Part shown: positions 42,137-48,577 of the stretch, piece by piece
How positions within the stretch are numbered: position 1 is the stretch's first letter
How the letters are laid out: the number at the start of each line of letters is the position of its first letter
Source of the DNA: an uncultured Lachnospiraceae bacterium
GTDB taxonomy: Bacteria > Bacillota > Clostridia > Lachnospirales > Lachnospiraceae
Direction of reading: 5' to 3'
NCBI GenBank assembly: GCA_947178145.1
Contig: CAMWXE010000039.1
Coordinates: forward strand, 1-48,577
DNA: 48,577 bases
The notes under the pieces: generated by a model
What the model saw: the letters and a program-made list of their open reading frames with translations, nothing else
Told to the model about the DNA's origin: nothing
Database searches by the model: none
Program-made: the position numbers and the translations under genes

Positions 42137-43837
42137 TCACCCAATCAGACATTCTTTTCCCCTGAATGCAAATCCGTATGTTCTTATCTGCTCTGGTGAA
42201 AACCCTTCCGATATGAGCTCTGCTTCATACCGTTTTTCCCTGATCTGCCTGTGGGCATTTGCGACGGTGTCTTCCAGCGTATTCTCATCATCGTCCGCAT
42301 TTAACACCTTAAACTCGAAAATGAATGCTTTTTTCGTCTTGTCAATCGGCTGTATCATCACGTCATAACGCCCATACCCGCTTTCGCGGTTTGAGCGGAC
42401 TTTGTATCTGTCTGCCAGGTTTACAATCATGCCCAGCACAAACCCATGATAAAAACGTTCTGGCTCTGTTTTTTCAGACAGATGGTTTCCGCTGTCAAAC
42501 GAGCTGAATGTATTAAGCGCAACATGATTCATAAAGGTGTTCATCTTCCTGACATTATCACAGAGCATTGCATTGATGAACTCATTGTACACAATACCCG
42601 TATCACCTCCAAACCAGCCGCTTACCATGTTTTCAAACATAATTAACGTCTCCGTATTGGTCAGCGCCAACGTATACAGTTCCTCTTTGCGCTCCCCTGC
42701 AGCCTCCACTTCCAGGACTTTCAAGTACCCTGTCGCAAGCAGCAGGCTCCATACTGCATTCGTATTGCCCTCAAGCTGGTTAAACACGATCTGTTCATCA
42801 ATCGCCGCCTTGAAGCTGCCGCCACATATGAGTGTCTCCATCGTCTGTTTGATTTCCGCATTTCCTGTCCTTATCAGAGAATTGATGAGGCTGTTCGAGC
42901 TTGTATTTGCCCAATATGCGGCGTACCTTCCGCACTTTTTTATAAATGAGGTAATTGACCATGGATTATAAATATCTGTATGCCTGCCGAATGTAAAACC
43001 GTCGTACCAGTGTTTTACACCCTCCTTCTCGCTCCCAAGCCCCATATCATCAAGCGCCCCAAACACTTCATCCTGCGTGAAACCAAATGAATCCCCATAC
43101 TCATCTGAAGTTGTTGTAACCACATCGAGGTTATTTAAATCAGAAAAAACGGACTCTTTGGAAATTCTGGTGATTCCTGTAATGATTCCCCGGTACAGAT
43201 GCGGATTGGTCTTGAATGTATTGTCAAAAAAACCCCGGAAAAAGCTGACCGCTTCCCCCCAATATCCCCTGCTCCACGCCTCCTGCATCGGAGTATCATA
43301 CTCATCAAGCAGTACTATCGTCTTTTTGCCATACTGTCTTTCCATATATCCGCCCAGACGCTTTATCGCGATTACCGCTGTTTCATCATCCATCGTATCA
43401 TTGACAGATTTAAAATAAGCCCTGTCGTCGTCGTCAAACACATTTGAGCGCATGATGTCTTTATCCATTTTGTATACATCTGTAATGATTCGCTTAAACG
43501 ATTTTCTCAGTCCTTCTGCACTGTTTGCTTTTATTCCCGCAAAGCTGAGACATATCACAGGATACTTGCCCTGAATCTGCCTGTATTTCTCATCATTCCA
43601 GACTTCAAGCCCTTCAAACAGGTCTGCCCTGCCTGCATATTTATTAGAAAAAAAGCACTCTGTCATACTCATGTTCAAAGTCTTGCCGAACCTTCGGGGG
43701 CGGGTGATGAGTGTAACATCGGAACCGTTCTCCCACCACTCCTTGATAAATCGTGTCTTATCAATATAAAAAGCGCCCTGCTCCCTTATCTTGTCAAACC
43801 GCTGTGCACCTATGTTTATAATTGTTTTACCCGTCAC
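42137..43837 (-). CDS. AAA-ATPase-like protein with PD-(D/E)XK nuclease domain, second copy
   Basis: Protein of 566 residues from a GTG with AGAGGTG five bases upstream; a TTG at 43858 is less likely. The N-terminal AAA-ATPase_like domain has FYIDKTRFI, P-loop TRPRRFGKT and VLLDEYDTPM. The middle has GFTQDEVFGALDDMG and KHWYDGFTFG. The C-terminal nuclease-like domain (about 440-560) has YDVMIQP then FIFEFKV. It belongs to the same broad family as the protein at 23698-25278 but is only distantly related. Its role is unknown; members are often duplicated in gut anaerobe genomes. Confidence 0.9.
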   Translation of the reverse strand: MTGKTIINIGAQRFDKIREQGAFYIDKTRFIKEWWENGSDVTLITRPRRFGKTLNMSMTECFFSNKYAGRADLFEGLEVWNDEKYRQIQGKYPVICLSFAGIKANSAEGLRKSFKRIITDVYKMDKDIMRSNVFDDDDRAYFKSVNDTMDDETAVIAIKRLGGYMERQYGKKTIVLLDEYDTPMQEAWSRGYWGEAVSFFRGFFDNTFKTNPHLYRGIITGITRISKESVFSDLNNLDVVTTTSDEYGDSFGFTQDEVFGALDDMGLGSEKEGVKHWYDGFTFGRHTDIYNPWSITSFIKKCGRYAAYWANTSSNSLINSLIRTGNAEIKQTMETLICGGSFKAAIDEQIVFNQLEGNTNAVWSLLLATGYLKVLEVEAAGERKEELYTLALTNTETLIMFENMVSGWFGGDTGIVYNEFINAMLCDNVRKMNTFMNHVALNTFSSFDSGNHLSEKTEPERFYHGFVLGMIVNLADRYKVRSNRESGYGRYDVMIQPIDKTKKAFIFEFKVLNADDDENTLEDTVANAHRQIREKRYEAELISEGFSPEQIRTYGFAFRGKECLIG

Positions 43838-43930
43838 ATCCGCACCTCTGCTCCGCAAAATACAGGTACACTACCATCACAGTGCCACAATTCCCTGTAT
43901 TTACCGCCAATATAATCATGCTGCATCCAT

Positions 43931-44914
43931 TTAGCTGCTTTGCTTCTTTCGTTCCTCATACTTCGTCTGCATATAATCAGCCAGTTTTATTTTATGCTTC
44001 ATCCCATATTCGTATACTTGTATCCACAGTTCGTCCTCTTCCATCCGATCAATCAAATTAAGCGCGTGATATAAAGTACTTTCTTCACTGTCCCTATTGT
44101 AATGACTGAAATAATACTCCACTCCCCTGTCCAGCTCTGCAAGCGCGGCACTGAGTAATAAGAATAAATCGCAAAGTTCATTGATGTCACTCTCCAACCC
44201 ATGCCGCCTATTGTCATATTTTTTCAACCCCTTCAGCTTTTCCGCCCTTTCCTCGATCATCTTCTGCACTTCCTCAGCTGCCGGTTCCAGTGCAGCTCTC
44301 GTTTTCAATCCATCAATGAGTATGATCTGCTGACTGATACGCAGCGTATCTATGCTCAATCCGCTGCCTGCTGCCAACAAAAGCAAACGGGAAAATTCTT
44401 CCCGCGTATAGTCCGTCGAAAATGTCTTCCTTACCACAAGCTCAAACAGGGCTGCCTGCTCCCATCCGATAGAACGAAACGGGTCTTCTGTGGAGAACAT
44501 ATAACGAATACAGCTGTCACATATCAAGGCATAAATGTCCGTCAATAATTTTACTGCTTTCGCATAATTCGAATCCTCCAATGGAATCTTTTCCAGCTCT
44601 TTTATAAATTTTTTTACCATAAACCGCCATTTCGAGCGCTGATTCTTTGGAATAACACGATTTGGCGCAACATAGTTCTGCGCGTAGGCATTCCTGGCAA
44701 AATCTTCGATCTCCTGTTCCAGGTCCTCAAATTCAACGACAATCTCTTCTGTCTTTTTCTTTACAACTGTATATCCTTTTAAAATGTCAACGATCACCGG
44801 ATCAATTTCTTCCTTCTGTTCCTTTCTCAGATGCTTATAGCTTTCTGCAAAGGCTTTCATCAGATGTTCCATGTCAGCCGCTTCCATCAACTGCCGCAGT
44901 TCCTGTACTTTCAT
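43931..44914 (-). CDS. Protein of unknown function, helical
   Basis: Protein of 327 residues from the chosen start MKVQELRQL, which has AGAGGTGG eight bases upstream; an in-frame ATG at 44971 lacks a site. It is rich in Glu, Lys and Leu and almost entirely helical by eye, with a probable coiled coil near residues 50-80 (KKKTEEIVVEFEDLEQEIEDF). No catalytic motif, signal peptide or membrane segment was seen. No family was recognised. It lies 93 bases upstream of the AAA/PD-(D/E)XK gene on the same strand, so the two may be co-transcribed. Confidence 0.75.
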   Translation of the reverse strand: MKVQELRQLMEAADMEHLMKAFAESYKHLRKEQKEEIDPVIVDILKGYTVVKKKTEEIVVEFEDLEQEIEDFARNAYAQNYVAPNRVIPKNQRSKWRFMVKKFIKELEKIPLEDSNYAKAVKLLTDIYALICDSCIRYMFSTEDPFRSIGWEQAALFELVVRKTFSTDYTREEFSRLLLLAAGSGLSIDTLRISQQIILIDGLKTRAALEPAAEEVQKMIEERAEKLKGLKKYDNRRHGLESDINELCDLFLLLSAALAELDRGVEYYFSHYNRDSEESTLYHALNLIDRMEEDELWIQVYEYGMKHKIKLADYMQTKYEERKKQSS

Positions 44915-45065
44915 ATCGTCTGCCACCTCTTTTGTTTCATCAAATATAGAACAACGGAACATCATTATCATCCGCTGTTCTATCTATCATATCACAAAAG
45001 GCGCTCCATTTCAAACACTATCGAAACGGCTCTCAGCCGCCTCTCCACTTCCCCGTTGACTCCGC

Positions 45066-47648
45066 CTAAGAAATCCGCTCCACAACGCTCTCCCTGCTCA
45101 TCTGCCGGAACTGATACACTGGAATGAAAAAGGCGGTCACCACAAGCAGCGGCAGCAAAATCACACTTGGCAGCACGGTGACTTTGATCTGGAAATAAAA
45201 CGCCTGCCCCAGCGCGGCGGTCAACAGCTGTCCGCCAAACAGCACTGTCACAAGTACCGCCAGCAAAAATGCACCGCCAAGGTACAGACATCCCTCCGCT
45301 ATGAGCATCCTGCAAATCTGCTTTCTCGTCATGCCGACCGCTTCCAAAAGCGCAAGCTCCCGCTTTCTGCTCAGCACGGAGGCCGCCATCACATTCAGGA
45401 AATTCATCATGCCAATCAGCGCGAGCACGATTGCAAGCGCACCGCCCACAAAATAGTATTTGTTCAAATAGCGCTCAAAGGACGCTTTTAAATCGAGTAC
45501 CGAATACAGCATAAGTGCGCTGTCCTCCGGCATAACCGTCTCTTTCAGATACTGCTGCACTGTTTCCTCCGCGCCGGGAACAGCGTCGATGAAAGCGTGC
45601 ATTGCCGCCGCAGAACCGGTACACGCGATAAACTCCGCGTCCGGTATCAGGACTGTCACTGTAATCAGATTTGTATACGGATAATCCAACGAGTTTGGAA
45701 GTCTCGCTTCGCCAAGCACCTGATACTTCCTTTCGGCTCCGCTTTGATACGCCATCAGGAACTCATCGCCCGCCTGATAATTATGCGCGCCCTGACCTGC
45801 CAATAGCGGCTCGTCCACGATAACATAATATCCGCCCAAAAATTCCTCCCATGTGTGCGTCTTCCCGCGCCACTGCAGCTTGTCAAACGCGGCACGATCA
45901 ATCCCCATCAAGGTAATCTCCATCTTGTTTTCTGCCCTCATCTGCTCCCAGCGCTCCATCCATCTGCCGCTGAGCCGCTCCTGCGCAATCTCGTCCCACA
46001 CTGCATACAGATGCGGTTCCATCTCGTGATACTCCTTAGAATAGCGCACATAGCCGATGCTCTCCGCATGCGGACATGCGTTAATAAGCTTTTGTATATC
46101 CTCCGTAACCCCGTTCAGCACCGCGTAAGGCGCATAGTCAGGCAGCTTGTCAAGCGCAAAGTCTGATGCCATGTAAACTTGCTGATACGCGTCAAAGCGA
46201 TATCCCCGAACCATCATAATGATTCCGTTTAATGTCACCAGCGAAAGAGCGATTGAGAACATAACAATAATCCCTCTCTTCCAGTTGCGTCCAAAATTTC
46301 CAAGCGCCATTCCCCACCAGGAAGCATCAATAACGCTTTTGTTGATACTTCCTGCTCTCTTTTTCATCGTTTGACCGGTTCTCCCATGCATCTGTCCGCC
46401 GTCCGCAATGCGCAGTGCCTCTACTGGGGATACCTGTCTGACAAGCCTGCACGACTGTATGCATGACAGATAGACCGTCACCAGCGCAAACACCGCAGCT
46501 GCCACAAAAATCAATGGATTGGCACTGACCACGGTCTCCTGCAGATGTCCTATGCTGTCAATATCTGCCGTCAGCGCCGGACTCAGCAGTATCCCGCAGC
46601 CATACCCGGCAAGCAGTCCGGCCGGAATCCCTGCCAGACACAGACAAAATGCCTGTATACGCACAATCCGCGCAAGCTGTTTTCCAGTCGTCCCGACATT
46701 TTTCAGCAGGCCGTAAGCGCGTATGTCTGTCCTGACGGAAATGCTGAATATGTTGTAAATAATCAAATACCCTGCAAGCACAATCAAAAGAATTACTGCA
46801 GCAATCCCGGACAGTGATATTCCGCCCTCACCAGTCAGACCTTCATAAGCCGGATTGACCTGAAATCCATTGCTGCGCACGCCTGTCTGCAAAAAGCCGC
46901 AGTTTTTGCCTAACTCCTCCGTTTTTTGATGCAGATTCCACAGATTTTTGTACCAGATGGAAAAGCTGACTGCTCCGCTCATCGCCCCATTTTCCAGTCC
47001 TTCCCGCGTAACATCCGGCGTATTCTCCTCCGCAAATTCCTCGGACACCCATGCGTACTGACTATAGTCGGTGACATCTCCCTGCCACCAGCCGCAAAGG
47101 GAAAAGTCCCGTGTTATCAATGTCTCTGCCGCGTCTGCATTGTCCAGGGCAATTGTCAATGTAACTTTACTATCCAAAAACTCATTATCAGAAATTCCGA
47201 GTGCGTCGAGCACAAGTGAACTGACTGCAATCTCATCCTTGCTTTCAGGCAGCCGTCCCTGTATCGGCGCATTGCAGAAGGACTCCGCCGCGTTTGCATC
47301 CGCCGAGCGCACCTCTGTCTGAAACAGGAGCCGCTCATCCTGCAGTGTTCCGACAAAGATATTCACACCGAAACGTTCCACATAACTGCTTTCCTCCAAA
47401 ATGTCCGATACCTTCTCCGCCTCCTCCCCTGTAACGTCCTGTAAAATGACATGCGACCACGCGTTGTATGTCTTTTTGTCCGCCTCCAGCCTGGAAAGTG
47501 TCATGGAAACTGCCCCTGTAAACAGACTGGTGAACAGAATCGTCGTCAGCACAATCGCCAGCACCGCAATCTGGTTGCGCCTGCGGTTCCTTTTCAGAAA
47601 ACGCACCGCCAAAAGCCACAAAGTATCCCGATTCTCAACCTTTACCAT
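45066..47648 (-). CDS. FtsX-type ABC transporter permease
   Basis: Membrane protein of 860 residues from the chosen start MVKVENRDT, with GGAGG six bases upstream. Layout: one membrane segment (about 26-50), a large outer domain (about 50-280), three membrane segments with the FtsX motif (about 285-430), a middle membrane segment (about 460-485), a second outer domain, and three C-terminal membrane segments with another FtsX motif (SVLSRKRELALLEAVGMTRKQI). This MacB/LolE/BceB-like permease family exports or extracts peptides or lipids. The start overlaps the ATPase gene end by 14 bases. No two-component pair is adjacent, which is unlike bacitracin-sensing systems. Confidence 0.92.
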   Translation of the reverse strand: MVKVENRDTLWLLAVRFLKRNRRRNQIAVLAIVLTTILFTSLFTGAVSMTLSRLEADKKTYNAWSHVILQDVTGEEAEKVSDILEESSYVERFGVNIFVGTLQDERLLFQTEVRSADANAAESFCNAPIQGRLPESKDEIAVSSLVLDALGISDNEFLDSKVTLTIALDNADAAETLITRDFSLCGWWQGDVTDYSQYAWVSEEFAEENTPDVTREGLENGAMSGAVSFSIWYKNLWNLHQKTEELGKNCGFLQTGVRSNGFQVNPAYEGLTGEGGISLSGIAAVILLIVLAGYLIIYNIFSISVRTDIRAYGLLKNVGTTGKQLARIVRIQAFCLCLAGIPAGLLAGYGCGILLSPALTADIDSIGHLQETVVSANPLIFVAAAVFALVTVYLSCIQSCRLVRQVSPVEALRIADGGQMHGRTGQTMKKRAGSINKSVIDASWWGMALGNFGRNWKRGIIVMFSIALSLVTLNGIIMMVRGYRFDAYQQVYMASDFALDKLPDYAPYAVLNGVTEDIQKLINACPHAESIGYVRYSKEYHEMEPHLYAVWDEIAQERLSGRWMERWEQMRAENKMEITLMGIDRAAFDKLQWRGKTHTWEEFLGGYYVIVDEPLLAGQGAHNYQAGDEFLMAYQSGAERKYQVLGEARLPNSLDYPYTNLITVTVLIPDAEFIACTGSAAAMHAFIDAVPGAEETVQQYLKETVMPEDSALMLYSVLDLKASFERYLNKYYFVGGALAIVLALIGMMNFLNVMAASVLSRKRELALLEAVGMTRKQICRMLIAEGCLYLGGAFLLAVLVTVLFGGQLLTAALGQAFYFQIKVTVLPSVILLPLLVVTAFFIPVYQFRQMSRESVVERIS

Positions 47649-48330
47649 GCGAAACCTCCATTCCTGTCTCCACAAACCTGCCATCTTCAATCCGCAATAC
47701 CCTGTCGGCAAGCTGCGCGATCTCCTCATTGTGCGTGATCATGACAATCGTCTGGTGAAACTGCCCGCTCGTCACCTTCAGCAGCCCCAACACATCCTGA
47801 CTCGTCTGCGAATCGAGATTTCCCGTCGGCTCATCACAGAGCAGAATCCCGGGTTTTGCCGCAAGCGCCCGCGCAATGGCAACGCGCTGCTGCTGCCCGC
47901 CTGACAGCATGTTCGGCCAATTTGAACTCTTTCCAGAAAGCCCTAACGTGTCAATTACCGTCTCCACGTACTCCCTCTGTACCTTTTTCCCGTCAAGCTT
48001 CACCGGAAGTACCACATTCTCCCACACGTTCAGCATGGGAATCAGATTGTACTGCTGGAAAACAAACCCGATATTCCTGCGCCGGAAAATCGTAAGCTCC
48101 TCGTCATTCATATTTTTTAATGTTCTTCCATCCACAATCACCTCGCCGGAAGTCGGCCTGTCCAATCCTCCAATCATGTGGAGCAAAGTGGATTTACCGC
48201 TGCCCGATGTCCCCACAACCGCCACAAACTCCCCGTGTTCCACCTCGAAACTCACATTGTCCAACGCCCGCACTGCAGTCTCGCCTGCCCCGTATATTTT
48301 TGTGAGATTTGTCGTTTTTAGTATGTTCAT
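47635..48330 (-). CDS. ABC transporter ATP-binding protein (LolD/MacB type)
   Basis: ATPase of 231 residues that pairs with the FtsX-type permease encoded next. Walker A is GTSGSGKST, the family motif GLDRPTSGEV follows, the signature is LSGGQQQRVAIARAL, Walker B is ILLCDEPTGNLD, and the H-loop is ITHNEEIA. All residues for ATP hydrolysis are present. The start follows GGCGAGGCAGA. Upstream (48331-48527) an A/T-rich stretch has TATAAT-like sequence near 48378-48390 but no convincing -35 box. Confidence 0.94.
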   Translation of the reverse strand: MNILKTTNLTKIYGAGETAVRALDNVSFEVEHGEFVAVVGTSGSGKSTLLHMIGGLDRPTSGEVIVDGRTLKNMNDEELTIFRRRNIGFVFQQYNLIPMLNVWENVVLPVKLDGKKVQREYVETVIDTLGLSGKSSNWPNMLSGGQQQRVAIARALAAKPGILLCDEPTGNLDSQTSQDVLGLLKVTSGQFHQTIVMITHNEEIAQLADRVLRIEDGRFVETGMEVSHGKG

Positions 48331-48527
48331 TCTGCCTCGCCGCTCCTTCCCAACTGCGCTTCGTAAGGCAACGCCTTAGTATAATTATAGCTCTATTTTG
48401 TCCCATCGTTTCACAGACTTCTTTCACACGATCTTTAATTTAGTCTATCACACAAATATCTCAATCTGGTTTCTGAAATATCACAGTATTGAAACAAATT
48501 GTTTGCAACAACTCTGATAATGTCCTT

Positions 48528-48577
48528 AGGAACTGTAGGAAAATAAGTGATACAGATTGCGCAGGATATTTCTTCGA
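48528..48577. repeat. Dispersed repeat A, right copy (inverted)
   Basis: The reverse complement of 54-103 with one clear mismatch in about 50 bases. It runs off the window end, so its full length is not visible. Confidence 0.8.

Noticed and set aside
45066..48330. Bacitracin-type BceAB resistance module
   Set aside because: The permease has two large outer domains and no BceRS-type two-component genes are adjacent; a general FtsX-type exporter is the safer call.

Overview
The window looks like chromosomal DNA of an anaerobic Gram-positive clostridium, most likely a gut-type Lachnospiraceae or close relative. The reasons are moderate G+C, strong GGAGG-type ribosome binding sites, a CIRCE-controlled small heat-shock gene, BlaI/BlaR1 and AgrC/AgrA type regulators, a PdaA-like deacetylase, and many small stand-alone regulators and lipoproteins. 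No rRNA, tRNA, CRISPR array, transposase or phage structural gene was recognised. Both ends lie in copies of one repeat in opposite orientation (54-103 and 48528-48577), so the window may be a contig whose assembly stopped at a dispersed repeat.

Layout. 1-300: repeat A next to a structured element B. 0.6-2.7 kb: a chemotaxis receptor. 2.9-8.2 kb, minus strand: a five-gene peptide/nickel-type ABC importer (binding protein, two permeases, two ATPases) with a 40-bp tandem array between the binding protein and the first permease. 8.5-11.4 kb, minus: PdaA-like deacetylase, divergent peptide deformylase, CIRCE/Hsp20, GNAT acetyltransferase. 11.5-15.7 kb, plus: second copy of element B, then BlaI, a BlaR1-like metalloprotease receptor, and a lipoprotein that duplicates the receptor's sensor domain. 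15.8-21.7 kb: a decayed AAA-ATPase gene, MATE exporter, SUKH protein with a SUKH remnant, and two lipoproteins. 21.8-25.3 kb, minus: a compact three-gene operon encoding an AAA-ATPase/PD-(D/E)XK protein, an ABC-type ATPase, and a response regulator fused to a (p)ppGpp-synthetase-like domain. 25.5-28.9 kb: small membrane protein, AgrA/AgrC-like pair, and an N-terminally deleted DUF4143 ATPase gene. 29-32.5 kb: an HTH protein with 15-residue tail repeats, GNAT, WYL regulator, DUF1905 protein, XRE regulator. 32.6-36 kb, minus: an ECF sigma factor carrying a membrane anchor and WG-repeat sensor, followed by a secreted protein; both have the same ECF-like promoter. 36-38.6 kb: MFS transporter and BNR-repeat secreted protein. 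38.7-40.7 kb, plus: an RNA-repair pair (RNA ligase plus HD-phosphatase/kinase). 40.8-48.3 kb, minus: orphan BlaI, inositol-monophosphatase family enzyme, second AAA-ATPase/PD-(D/E)XK protein, an unknown protein, and an FtsX-type ABC exporter.

The best candidates for undescribed biology are the REC-alarmone-synthetase operon (21780-25278), the sigma factor with an apparent extracellular sensor and its two matching promoters (33565-35940), the BlaR1 receptor with a free-standing copy of its sensor domain (11641-15708), the RNA-repair cassette (38762-40700), and element B, whose two copies keep a hairpin while its stem sequence changes. All functional statements are homology judgements made by reading the sequence; no database search was run.
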